Positions 37,076 to 45,488 of a stretch of 64,000 nucleotides of DNA are shown here, piece after piece. Under the pieces are notes generated by a model. The model made no database searches. It was not told the DNA's origin and saw only the letters and a list, made by a program, of their open reading frames with translations. Positions within the stretch are counted from its first letter, which is position 1. Each line of letters starts with the position of its first letter. This DNA comes from Pseudomonas sp. SST3. Lineage in GTDB: Bacteria > Pseudomonadota > Gammaproteobacteria > Pseudomonadales > Pseudomonadaceae. The translations under genes and the position numbers were made by a program. The stretch spans positions 1-64,000 of the forward strand of contig NZ_QORI02000021.1 of the NCBI RefSeq assembly GCF_003325755.1, written 5' to 3'.

Positions 37076-38239
37076 TTAGATGTAAAAGGCCTTCAGCGGC
37101 GGGAAGCCGTTGAACTCCACCGCGCTGTAACTGGTGGTGTAGGCACCGGTGGAGAGCCAGTACATACGGTCGCCGATGGCCAGGTTCAACGGCAGGCCGT
37201 ACTTGTAATTCTCGTACATGATGTCGGCGCTGTCGCAGGTCGGGCCAGCGATGACCACCTCTTCCATCTCGCCCTTCTTCTCGGTCCAGATCGGGAACTT
37301 GATGGCTTCGCCCATGGTTTCGATGAGACCGGAGAACATGCCCACATCGGTGTAGACCCAACGCTCGACGGCGGTCCGCGACTTGCGTGCCACCAGCACC
37401 ACTTCGCTGACCAGAATGCCCGAGTTGGCGATCAGCGAGCGGCCCGGTTCGAGGATGATTTCCGGCAGGTCGTCACCGAAGTCTTCCTTGAGGAAGCGGA
37501 TGATTTCCTCGGCGTAGGTCTCCAGGCTGTTGGTGCGGGTGATGTAGTTGGCCGGGAAGCCGCCACCCATGTTGATCATCTTCAGTTCGATGCCATCTTC
37601 TTCTTTCAGGCGCTCGAAGATCACCTTGACCTTGGCGATCGCGGCGTCCCATACGGAGATGTCGCGCTGCTGGGAACCCACGTGGAAGGAGATGCCGTAG
37701 GGCTCTAGCTTCAACTGGCGCGCCAGGATCAGCAGATCCATCGCCATATCGGTCTGGCAGCCGAACTTGCGCGAAAGCGGCCAGTCAGCCGTAGTCGAAC
37801 CTTCGGTGAGAATCCGCACATAGACTTTCGAACCCGGTGCGGCCTTGGCGATGTTGCGCAGGTCGGCTTCCGAGTCGGTGGCGAACATACGCACACCCTT
37901 GTCGTAGAAGTAGCGGATGTCCTTGGCTTTCTTGATGGTGTTGCCGTAGCTGATGCGCTCCGGGCCAACGCCGCGGGACATGACTTTGTCCAGCTCGTAG
38001 ATCGAGGCGATGTCGAAGTTCGAGCCCTTGTCACGCAACAGGTCGATGATCTCGACCGCCGGATTGGCCTTGACCGCGTAGTAGACCTTGGCGAACTCGA
38101 AACCGGCGCGCAGCTCGTCGTACGCCTTGTCGATGGTCTGGGTATCAATGACCACGAACGGCGTTTCGTGCTGGTCAGCGAAATCCTTCATCTTCTGGAA
38201 AGTGGGACGGGAATAGTAGTCTTCGATCTTGATCGACAT
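37076..38239 (-). CDS. speC: Ornithine decarboxylase, PLP-dependent fold III type
   Basis: This 387-residue enzyme makes putrescine from ornithine. It belongs to the alanine-racemase-fold (eukaryotic-like) decarboxylases, not the large E. coli type. The PLP lysine is in VYYAVKANPAVE, the phosphate and substrate contacts in ISFHVGSQQ and EPGRSLIANSG, and the catalytic cysteine in GPTCDSADIMYE. The start at 38239 gives MSIKIEDYYSRPTFQKM, matching pseudomonad homologues of PA4519. A strong terminator follows, and upstream a long gap separates it from prfC. Confidence 0.94.
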   Translation of the reverse strand: MSIKIEDYYSRPTFQKMKDFADQHETPFVVIDTQTIDKAYDELRAGFEFAKVYYAVKANPAVEIIDLLRDKGSNFDIASIYELDKVMSRGVGPERISYGNTIKKAKDIRYFYDKGVRMFATDSEADLRNIAKAAPGSKVYVRILTEGSTTADWPLSRKFGCQTDMAMDLLILARQLKLEPYGISFHVGSQQRDISVWDAAIAKVKVIFERLKEEDGIELKMINMGGGFPANYITRTNSLETYAEEIIRFLKEDFGDDLPEIILEPGRSLIANSGILVSEVVLVARKSRTAVERWVYTDVGMFSGLIETMGEAIKFPIWTEKKGEMEEVVIAGPTCDSADIMYENYKYGLPLNLAIGDRMYWLSTGAYTTSYSAVEFNGFPPLKAFYI

Positions 38240-38758
38240 GCATGGCTCCAAATCGGGAAAACGTAAAGTCGGATTAGGGGTGAACGCCTGATCAGTTTCC
38301 CCACTTTGGTTCGCCTACTTCCCAAGGCATGTCGCCGAGCATCACGGCCAGGTCCACGGCAACTGCCGCAGCGGTCTGGTGAAAATCGTGATCTCTCGTC
38401 GTCAGTACTTGAGCCGGATGGATCGTTGCCAGCATGGACGTTCGGGCGCGAACTTTAGAACCACAGCTGATTGAGATCAACGAAAAATCCGCGCTCACTC
38501 CTTTTTTTGACCATTCGGCAAACCTACCGTATTCAAACCGACCGATATGACGCGGGGATGTTCCTCAAGCAAGGCGGACGGACGCCGGTCAGAGCCCCCG
38601 ATGCTCGCTCGATCACCACGCCCTTCTGCGACCCAACGGGCCCTTTGAAAAACGGGTGCCCCCGACACGACGGGTGCCTCCGGCTATTGCCATCGCTCCC
38701 ACGGCATTGCGCTATAATCGCCGGCTTTTTCCGACACGCTTTCTATACCGGGACCGCC
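38240..38758. other. Divergent speC/prfC intergenic region
   Basis: This 519-base gap holds the promoter regions of speC (minus strand) and prfC (plus strand). A 68-codon minus-strand frame (38292-38498) has no family resemblance or ribosome binding site, so I do not call it a gene. CGGGTGCC motifs recur at about 38653 and 38671. I see no riboswitch-like structure or mobile element. Confidence 0.5.
38713..38718 (+). promoter_or_regulatory. Candidate -10 element (TATAAT) upstream of prfC
   Basis: A perfect TATAAT sits 41 bases before the prfC start. TTGCCA at 38687-38692 resembles a -35 hexamer, but the 20-base spacing is too long for an ideal promoter. Confidence 0.45.
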
Positions 38759-40342
38759 ATGACCTCTCAGGCCGCCGAAGTCGCGAAGCGCCGCACCTTC
38801 GCCATCATTTCCCACCCCGATGCGGGCAAGACCACCATCACCGAAAAGCTGCTGCTGATGGGCAAGGCCATTGCCGTGGCCGGTACCGTGAAGTCGCGTA
38901 AATCCGACCGCCACGCGACCTCCGACTGGATGGAAATGGAAAAGCAGCGCGGCATCTCCATCACCACCTCGGTGATGCAGTTTCCCTACCGCGAGCACAT
39001 GATCAACCTGCTCGACACCCCCGGCCACGAAGACTTCTCGGAAGATACCTACCGCACTCTGACTGCAGTGGACTCGGCGCTGATGGTCCTCGACGGCGGT
39101 AAAGGTGTCGAGCCGCGCACCATCGCCCTGATGGACGTCTGCCGCCTGCGTGACACGCCCATCGTCAGCTTCATCAACAAGCTCGACCGGGACATTCGCG
39201 ACCCCATCGAACTGCTCGACGAGATCGAGGCGGTGCTGAAGATCAAGGCCGCGCCGATCACCTGGCCGATCGGCTGCTACCGCGACTTCAAAGGCGTGTA
39301 CCACCTCAAGGACGACTACATCATCGTCTACACGCCAGGCCACGGGCATGAGCGCACCGACGTCAAGATCATCCAGAACCTGGATTCCGACGAGGCGCGC
39401 AAGCACATCGGCGACGAGTACGACCGCTTCGTCGAACAGCTGGAGCTGGTCCAGGGCGCCTGCCACGAGTTCGACCAGGACGAGTTCATCCAGGGCCAGC
39501 TGACCCCGGTGTTCTTCGGCACCGCGCTAGGCAACTTCGGTGTGGATCACGTACTCGATGCGGTCGTTGACTGGGCGCCGCGCCCGCTGCCACGCGCCGC
39601 AAACGAGCGGGTGGTCGAGCCGGTCGAAGACAAGTTCACCGGTTTCGTCTTCAAGATCCAGGCGAACATGGATCCCAAGCATCGCGACCGCATCGCTTTC
39701 ATGCGCATCTGCTCGGGCAAGTACGAGAAAGGTATGAAGCTGCGCCATGCGCGCATCGGCAAAGACATCCGCATCGCCGATGCCCTGACCTTCTTCTCCA
39801 GCGAGCGTGAGCAACTGGAAGAAGCCTGGGCTGGGGACATCATCGGCCTGCACAACCACGGCACCATCCAGATCGGCGACACCTTCACCGAAGGCGAGAA
39901 CCTCGGTTTCACCGGCATTCCGCACTTCGCGCCGGAACTGTTTCGCCGCGTACGTCTGAAGGATCCGCTGAAATCCAAGCAGCTGCGCCAAGGCCTGCAG
40001 GAACTGGCCGAGGAAGGCGCCACCCAGGTCTTCTTCCCCGAGCGCAACAACGACATCATCCTCGGCGCGGTCGGCGTGCTGCAGTTCGACGTCGTCGCCA
40101 GCCGGCTGAAAGAGGAATACAAGGTCGAGTGCGCCTACGAGGCGATCAACGTCTGGTCGGCTCGCTGGATCGAGTGCGACAACGAGAAGAAGCTCAAGGA
40201 GTTCAGCGACAAGGCCTATGAAAACCTGGCGATCGATGGCGGCGGGCACCTGACCTACCTCGCACCGACACGGGTGAATCTGGCACTGATGGAAGAGCGC
40301 TGGCCGGAAGTGAAGTTCAGGGCTACGCGGGAACATCACTAA
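38759..40342 (+). CDS. prfC: Peptide chain release factor 3
   Basis: RF3 is a translational GTPase that recycles RF1/RF2 from the ribosome after termination. The start at 38759 gives 527 residues, exactly the family length, beginning [21 protein letters not shown]1 is HPDAGKTT, switch II lies in [13 protein letters not shown] and G4 is NKLDRD. A long in-frame extension to 38471 is non-conserved. A REP pair begins about 35 bases after the stop. Confidence 0.96.
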   Translation: MTSQAAEVAKRRTFAIISHPDAGKTTITEKLLLMGKAIAVAGTVKSRKSDRHATSDWMEMEKQRGISITTSVMQFPYREHMINLLDTPGHEDFSEDTYRTLTAVDSALMVLDGGKGVEPRTIALMDVCRLRDTPIVSFINKLDRDIRDPIELLDEIEAVLKIKAAPITWPIGCYRDFKGVYHLKDDYIIVYTPGHGHERTDVKIIQNLDSDEARKHIGDEYDRFVEQLELVQGACHEFDQDEFIQGQLTPVFFGTALGNFGVDHVLDAVVDWAPRPLPRAANERVVEPVEDKFTGFVFKIQANMDPKHRDRIAFMRICSGKYEKGMKLRHARIGKDIRIADALTFFSSEREQLEEAWAGDIIGLHNHGTIQIGDTFTEGENLGFTGIPHFAPELFRRVRLKDPLKSKQLRQGLQELAEEGATQVFFPERNNDIILGAVGVLQFDVVASRLKEEYKVECAYEAINVWSARWIECDNEKKLKEFSDKAYENLAIDGGGHLTYLAPTRVNLALMEERWPEVKFRATREHH

Positions 40343-40377
40343 GCGACGGACGGAGCGGCAATCGCGAGCAGCTTTTT

Positions 40378-40437
40378 GTAGGAGCGAGCTTGCTCGCGAA
40401 CCGTCCCAAAAAGCTTCGCCAGCAAGCTGGCTCCTAC
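40378..40437. repeat. Inverted pair of REP sequences upstream of the RAYT gene
   Basis: GTAGGAGCGAGCTTGCTCGC (from 40378) and, inverted, GCCAGCAAGCTGGCTCCTAC (ending 40437) face each other across a 14-base spacer. Each is a short imperfect palindrome; the two differ at the stem pair (GCGAGC versus GCCAGC). A truncated relative, CTGCTCGCGAATCTCGCC, follows at about 40462-40479. Such pairs are the BIME units mobilised by RAYT enzymes. Confidence 0.88.
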
Positions 40438-40540
40438 AAAGCAACGACACCCCGTGGGAGGCCTGCTCGCGAATCTCGCCAGCAGCCGCAAGCGCGGCAC
40501 TGGGACACAAGTTCGGTATGAATCGGAAGGACGCAACGGA

Positions 40541-40993
40541 ATGCGCTTTCACGGACGCGATTTACGCAAAGGGCGAGTCAACCTACCCGACCAAACCTAT
40601 GTACTAACCTGTGTGACGCTGGGCCGAGCCGCAGCATTTGGCGAGTGGCCGGCAGCGTCGTTGCTGGCGCAAGAGATTCATCAGACTGGACAATCGGACG
40701 CGATTCAGTCCCTGGCCTGGGTAGTAATGCCCGACCATCTGCACTGGCTTGTGCAGTTGAAAACCGGCTCGTTGAATCAGCTGATGCAGCGCCTAAAATC
40801 GCGGAGCGCAATCTCCTTGAACAGACTCCACGGCACACACGGGGCAATCTGGCAAAAGGGGTATCACGACCGTGCCATTCGCAATGAGGAAGACCTGCGC
40901 GACGTAGCGCGCTACATCGTAGCGAACCCGTTGCGGGCCGGGCTGGTCAAGCGCATCGGCGACTATCCGTTCTGGGATGCGACTTGGTTATGA
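40541..40993 (+). CDS. REP-associated tyrosine transposase (RAYT)
   Basis: RAYTs are domesticated IS200/IS605-like Y1 transposases that are thought to spread REP sequences. The 150-residue product has the metal-binding HxH in AWVVMPDHLHWLV and a candidate catalytic tyrosine in GAIWQKGYHDRAIRNEED, followed by the conserved helix RYIVANPLRAGLVKRIGDYP. The start at 40541 gives MRFHGRDLRKGR; a longer frame to 40454 begins inside REP-like sequence. It is immediately bracketed by REP sequences on both sides, the classic RAYT arrangement, and looks intact. Confidence 0.92.
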   Translation: MRFHGRDLRKGRVNLPDQTYVLTCVTLGRAAAFGEWPAASLLAQEIHQTGQSDAIQSLAWVVMPDHLHWLVQLKTGSLNQLMQRLKSRSAISLNRLHGTHGAIWQKGYHDRAIRNEEDLRDVARYIVANPLRAGLVKRIGDYPFWDATWL

Positions 40994-41013
40994 TGATGCT
41001 CATCCTCAAGAGC

Positions 41014-41328
41014 TTCGCCAGCAAGCTGGTCCTACTTGAGCAACAACCACCTCGCCCGTAGGAGCGAGCTTGCTCGCGAATCGCCCTGAAAGCTTCGCCA
41101 GCAAGCTGGCTCCTACAAAAAGCACGCGCGGACAGGGTTCGATCCCTCGAAGCAATGCCTTTGGGAGAAACAACACGGTCGAAGCAACCTAGACCCGTAG
41201 GAGCCAGCTTGCTGGCGATCCTGGGCATTCCCGACAACCGCAGAATGCTAGGAAGACAGCCGATCGCCAGCGAGCTCGCTCCTACAAAAAACAGCGTGCG
41301 CCCTCTTAGGAGCGAGCTTGCTCGCGAA
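41014..41328. repeat. REP cluster downstream of the RAYT gene
   Basis: At least six REP copies lie in this stretch: 41014-41034, 41058-41080, 41094-41116, 41197-41218, 41264-41285 and 41306-41328. Two versions alternate, one with GCGAGCTTGCTCGC and one with GCCAGCTTGCTGGC, mostly in opposite orientations; the copy at 41264 is a hybrid (GCCAGCGAGCTCGC). The whole gap (40994-41368, 375 bases) holds no gene and ends at the 3' end of the nuclease gene. Confidence 0.88.
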
Positions 41329-41368
41329 CTGCTTCATGTCACGACGCTCAGCAGAGGTCCTGCCGAAC

Positions 41369-43708
41369 CTACCGTCCCAAATCCACCCCAATCACCAACG
41401 GATCATGATCCGACGCCCGGTAAGGCTCGGCGCTGTACATCAAGCTCTGCTGGCGTGGCGTCTTGAACTCCAGGTTGTAGTCCAGCACACGCGGTTCGTC
41501 GGCGTTGATGTGCCATTCGGTGGCGCCCTTGATCTGTGGCGTCAGGCTGGCGCTGGCGAGGCTGTGGTCGAGGTAGCCCGATTCGCCAGAGAATACGTAC
41601 GAGTAGGCTTTGCCATCACCGAAGCGCGCCAGCAGATCGGTATAGCCCGCCGCGCGGATGACGTTGATCGGATCTTCCTTGGCGTAGGCGTTCAGGTCGC
41701 CAATGATCAGCAGGTCCGGATCGTAGGACCGGGTCGGATCGCGACCCAGCCAGTCGACCAGTGCCTGGGCCGCGCGTACGCGAGTCAGGTTGCAGTTGCC
41801 CTGGCCGTCGCCCACATCCTTGTCGCCACGATCATCGCAACTCGAGCCCTTGGATTTCAGGTGGTTGACCGCCACGGTCAGCCGCTCGCCGCTACGCCGC
41901 TCGCGGAAGGTCTGCGCCAGCGCCGGGCGGTTACGGGTGTCGTCGAAACGTGGATCGACGGATGCGTCCAGCACCGCCGCAGCCTTGTGCGGGCTGACCA
42001 TGTCCTGGCGGTAGATCAGGCCGACGGCAATTGCGTCTGTGCCTAACCGGCTGCGGCGCGGGTCGATGAAGGCGTAGCGGTCCCGGTTCGGTGAAGCGGC
42101 GTTGAGTCCGGCCACCAGATCGGCGATGGCGCTGTTCTCACCGTAGCCATCGTTCTCGATTTCCATAAGCCCTATGATGTGGGCATCGGCGCCGAGTATC
42201 GCCGCGATGATCTTGTCGCGCTGGCGGTTGAATTCCTCGACGGTATCGGCGCCCCGCGAGGTCGGGAAACCGGCCCCACGACCGTCGCCGTTGAAGTAGT
42301 TGAGTACGTTGAAACTCGCCACACGCAGTCGCCCATCAATGGACGCGGGCGATCTCGGCCGGGGGTTTTTCGGCACGAACTGCGGCGTCTGCGTGGGCTG
42401 CACCCGATAGCTACCGGCCAGGTAGTGCAAGACGCCCTGCACCTCGTTGACCTCGTAACCAACCCGCAACGTGCGGTAGGCGTCGAGCTCCGGTGAGGGA
42501 TAGCGAACCGGATCGGGGTTTTGCCCGCTGCGACCGTCATCAAGGACGATTCGGTTGAGATTGTTCTGCGCCTGCAGCTGCCGAGCCGGCTCGCCGGGCG
42601 AAACCTTGTTCGTGGGAATCCACAGCCGTCCGCCAGACGACAACACGACCTCACCGTAACGGCCCAGATTGTAGACCTCGCTGACGGTCAGGGTCTGGGC
42701 GAAACGCACCTGCATGCCCTCGTAGCGTTCCAGCGCATCAGGAGCGGAAACCGGCAAGCTGATCTGCGTCACGGCCGGCAGCGGCTGGGCGCGTGCCAGC
42801 ACGCTGACCTGAGGCAAGGTCAGCTCGGTAAGACCGTTGTGTTCGGCAACTGTCCCGCTGACCTGGACGCGATCACCAACCTGCACGTCCGTTCCCTTGC
42901 CGGCGTCATAGACGTACAACCCTTCTGAGGTCAACGCGTCGTTGTCCGTCTCGCTGTCCGGTGCCTGGATAAAGAAACCGCCCAGCTCGCCCGCACCCTG
43001 GAAGTCGGCAACCACGATGCCTTCGACGATGACGCGCTGATCCACCAGCGGACTGACATCGTTGCGACCTTGCACCTCGGCAATCGAGCGGCGCCCCGCA
43101 TCGCCACCGCCCGGCTCACCTTCACCACCGTATTGGCCGAGATAGGCAAAAGTGTTGACGGCGTAACCCTGCCACTCGGTCGATGGATCGAACGCGTCTT
43201 GCGGGTTGCGATCGCCGGTTCGGATCGATGTTCTGCGGGTCAGCGTGCGATCAGCAGTCTGCGTTTGCCCCACGCCCCACGCACTGCCCGGATCGATGCC
43301 GAGCTGGCCGATGCTATCCAGAACCTCACCGGACGGCCCGCGCAACACGATGGCATCGTCGCCGTTGTACCAACTGCCGCTGCCGCGCTGGTTCGCCGTG
43401 GCTTGCAACGCGGGGTCGCCGCTTTCGTGCGCCAGGACAAGCACGCCACCCGGTGCCACTTCGCCCGCCAGACTGATGCTTCGGCCGCTGGCGGTCGACC
43501 CATTGAAGTAGAAGTCGACCCGGTACCCGTCGAGGGAAATCGCCGTCTCGCCAACGTTATAGAACTCCAGCGCCTTGTTATTGCCGCTGCCCTCCACATA
43601 TTCGGAAATCAGCAGGTCGGCCGCAGCCATTGAGCTCGCGCCCAACGAGGCGATTGCCAGCAAGGCGGCAGACAGGGGGTGCGGTTTGAATCGGACGTTG
43701 CGGCGCAT
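41369..43708 (-). CDS. Extracellular nuclease of the ExeM/NucH type
   Basis: The 779-residue secreted protein has a signal peptide (AALLAIASLGASSMAAAD), a lamin-tail domain (LLISEYVEGSGNNKALEFYN), an OB-fold-like middle part (VEGIVVADFQGAGELGGFFI) and a C-terminal endonuclease/exonuclease/phosphatase domain (ASFNVLNYFNGDGRG, HIIGLMEIENDG, LIIGDLNAYAKEDP, YRASDHDPLVIGV). ExeM-like enzymes degrade extracellular DNA, including biofilm DNA. The start is 18 bases after the PhoD stop, so the two genes form an operon for phosphate release from DNA. Confidence 0.92.
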   Translation of the reverse strand: MRRNVRFKPHPLSAALLAIASLGASSMAAADLLISEYVEGSGNNKALEFYNVGETAISLDGYRVDFYFNGSTASGRSISLAGEVAPGGVLVLAHESGDPALQATANQRGSGSWYNGDDAIVLRGPSGEVLDSIGQLGIDPGSAWGVGQTQTADRTLTRRTSIRTGDRNPQDAFDPSTEWQGYAVNTFAYLGQYGGEGEPGGGDAGRRSIAEVQGRNDVSPLVDQRVIVEGIVVADFQGAGELGGFFIQAPDSETDNDALTSEGLYVYDAGKGTDVQVGDRVQVSGTVAEHNGLTELTLPQVSVLARAQPLPAVTQISLPVSAPDALERYEGMQVRFAQTLTVSEVYNLGRYGEVVLSSGGRLWIPTNKVSPGEPARQLQAQNNLNRIVLDDGRSGQNPDPVRYPSPELDAYRTLRVGYEVNEVQGVLHYLAGSYRVQPTQTPQFVPKNPRPRSPASIDGRLRVASFNVLNYFNGDGRGAGFPTSRGADTVEEFNRQRDKIIAAILGADAHIIGLMEIENDGYGENSAIADLVAGLNAASPNRDRYAFIDPRRSRLGTDAIAVGLIYRQDMVSPHKAAAVLDASVDPRFDDTRNRPALAQTFRERRSGERLTVAVNHLKSKGSSCDDRGDKDVGDGQGNCNLTRVRAAQALVDWLGRDPTRSYDPDLLIIGDLNAYAKEDPINVIRAAGYTDLLARFGDGKAYSYVFSGESGYLDHSLASASLTPQIKGATEWHINADEPRVLDYNLEFKTPRQQSLMYSAEPYRASDHDPLVIGVDLGR

Positions 43709-43726
43709 GGCTATCGCTCCGTTCTC

Positions 43727-45307
43727 TCAGGCGTGCTGGGGTTCGAGGGTTCTGGAAAAGACCGAGGTGCCATCGATGTCGCGAAGGGTGACGCTCAAGG
43801 TGCCGCTGCGGGAGTCGATTTCGACTTCACCAAAAAACTGAAAACCGGCATAGGGCGATGCGTTGGCGGTCGGGGGCGCCTTCTGAAAGACCACTTGCGG
43901 ACCGAAGGTGGCGTCCAGCGGGTTGGGACCAAAGCTACCCGCATTCAGCGGCCCGGCGACGAATTCCCAGAACGGATCGAAATCCTGGAAGACTGCGCGG
44001 TTGGGATGGTAATGGTGCGCCGCGCAATAGTGCACATCGGCGGTGAGCCACAGGGTGTTGCGCACCCGGTGGCGGCGAAGGAAGCCGAGCAGATCGGCGA
44101 TCTCCAGCTCGCGCCCTGCTGCCGGACCGTCCTGCCCATTGGCGATCGCCTCCCAGCGCGCCCGGCCGGCCGCATCGGTGCCATCCGGAACGTGCAGGCC
44201 GATGGGCATGTCGGCAGCGATGACTTTCCAGGTGGCGCGTGAGCGGCGCAGTTCGCGTTTGAGCCAGGCCAGCTGCTCGGCACCGAGGAAAGCGGTCTCG
44301 GGGCCCTGTTCCGATTGCAGGTTATGGGTGTTGGGGCCGCGGTAGCTGCGCATGTCCAGCACGAACACATCCAGCTGCGGGCCGTAGGCAATCTTGCGGT
44401 AGACCCGACCGGACGCATCCCGGCCAACCAGGCGCATGGGTGCGTACTCGAGAAACGCCTGGCGACCACGACGCGCCAGCAATTCAATGTCCTTGACCTG
44501 ATAGCGATCGTCCAGCTGCTTGTCCGGCGACCAGTTGTTAGTCACCTCATGATCGTCCCATTGCCAGATCTGCGGCACCTCGGCGTTGAATTGGCGCAGG
44601 TTGTGGTCGAGCAGGTTGTAGCGGTAGTTGCCGCGAAACTCGTCCAGCGTCTCGGCGACCTTGGTTTTGGCTTCGGTGACGATGTTGCGCCAGAGGCGCC
44701 CGTCCTCGGCCGTCACTTCAGCCTGGATGACGCCGTCGGCGTAGATGGCATCGCCACTCTGGATGAAGAAGTCCGGACGGCGCTGGCGCATCGCTTCATA
44801 GATGCGCATGCCGCCGAAATCCGCGTTGATGCCCCAACCCTGGCCGCAGGTATCGCCGCCCCAGACGAAACGGATATCCCGCGCTCGCCTGGGTGCAGTG
44901 CGCAGATGGCCCATCCAGGGTTCGCTGCGGACATGATCGCCAGCATCCTCGAAATAGGCCCGGTAGAAGATCGATTGATCCGATGGCAGCCCTCGCAGAT
45001 CGAGGCGCGCCGTGTAGTCGAGCCGTTCATCCGTAACGGGTGAGATCATCCGTCGGGCATTGCCGAACCCGCTGGTGGTATCCCATTCCACGACCAGCCG
45101 TGCCGGCCGATCACAGCGGCTCCAGATCACGGCGCGGTCGGCCAGCACGTCGCCGGATTGGACCCCGTCAGTGATCCAGGGACGCGCAGTAGGCGCCGCG
45201 ATGATCGCCGGCGATACGCCAATGGCTGGCAGCGCCAGGCCCGCGCCGATGCCTTGAACGAGGCGGCGGCGTGTCTGGTCCAGTTCGGCTTTGGTTGATC
45301 TGGTCAT
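43727..45307 (-). CDS. phoD: PhoD-like alkaline phosphatase/phosphodiesterase, Tat-exported
   Basis: PhoD enzymes release phosphate from phosphomono- and diesters outside the cytoplasm. The 526 residues start with a twin-arginine signal (DQTRRRLVQGIGAGLALPA), then the PhoD N-terminal domain and a metallophosphatase domain with GDAIYADG, WDDHEVTNN, VFVLDMRSYRG and WLTADVHYCAAHHYHP. AAGGGGA precedes the ATG. A probable Pho box lies about 50 bases upstream. The extracellular nuclease gene follows directly. Confidence 0.92.
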   Translation of the reverse strand: MTRSTKAELDQTRRRLVQGIGAGLALPAIGVSPAIIAAPTARPWITDGVQSGDVLADRAVIWSRCDRPARLVVEWDTTSGFGNARRMISPVTDERLDYTARLDLRGLPSDQSIFYRAYFEDAGDHVRSEPWMGHLRTAPRRARDIRFVWGGDTCGQGWGINADFGGMRIYEAMRQRRPDFFIQSGDAIYADGVIQAEVTAEDGRLWRNIVTEAKTKVAETLDEFRGNYRYNLLDHNLRQFNAEVPQIWQWDDHEVTNNWSPDKQLDDRYQVKDIELLARRGRQAFLEYAPMRLVGRDASGRVYRKIAYGPQLDVFVLDMRSYRGPNTHNLQSEQGPETAFLGAEQLAWLKRELRRSRATWKVIAADMPIGLHVPDGTDAAGRARWEAIANGQDGPAAGRELEIADLLGFLRRHRVRNTLWLTADVHYCAAHHYHPNRAVFQDFDPFWEFVAGPLNAGSFGPNPLDATFGPQVVFQKAPPTANASPYAGFQFFGEVEIDSRSGTLSVTLRDIDGTSVFSRTLEPQHA

Positions 45308-45354
45308 GTTCGGTCCCCTTCATCAGTGACTGAAGAAGGGTTTAAGCGACACGC

Positions 45355-45372
45355 TTGACAGAACCGTGACGC
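45355..45372 (-). promoter_or_regulatory. Candidate Pho box (PhoB site) upstream of phoD
   Basis: On the minus strand, GCGTCAC-GGTT-CTGTCAA forms two direct repeats at 11-base spacing against the PhoB consensus CTGTCAT-NNNN-CTGTCAT; the second half matches 6 of 7 and the first keeps the GTCA core. A TTAAAC, usable as a -10, lies about 10 bases downstream. It is about 48 bases before the phoD start. Confidence 0.6.
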
Positions 45373-45439
45373 ACCGACGAGTGGTAGTCAGGAAAACGTC
45401 TTGGTGAACCTCGAATTTTTCACCGCTGCAGACAACGGG

Positions 45440-45466
45440 AAAGGCGTCGCTGGGAGCGACGCCTTT
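45440..45466 (-). terminator. Terminator-like hairpin between gcd and phoD
   Basis: AAAGGCGTCGCT (45440-45451) pairs with AGCGACGCCTTT (45455-45466) around a 3-base loop. It lies just after the gcd stop and upstream of the phoD promoter, so it should insulate the two. Each arm ends in A or T runs, so it could work both ways. Confidence 0.8.
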
Positions 45467-45488
45467 GCTCAGCGGAGCGTTCTTGCCG

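Noticed and set aside
38292..38498. A possible leader peptide gene upstream of speC, by analogy with polyamine-controlled leaders.
   Set aside because: The 68-codon frame lacks a ribosome binding site, ends about 50 bases before speC and shows no stalling-type motif or flanking hairpin that I can recognise.
40378..41328. Repeats around the RAYT gene as a CRISPR array or integron attC sites.
   Set aside because: Units are short palindromes in alternating orientation with irregular spacing and no cas or integrase genes; they fit REP/BIME sequences.
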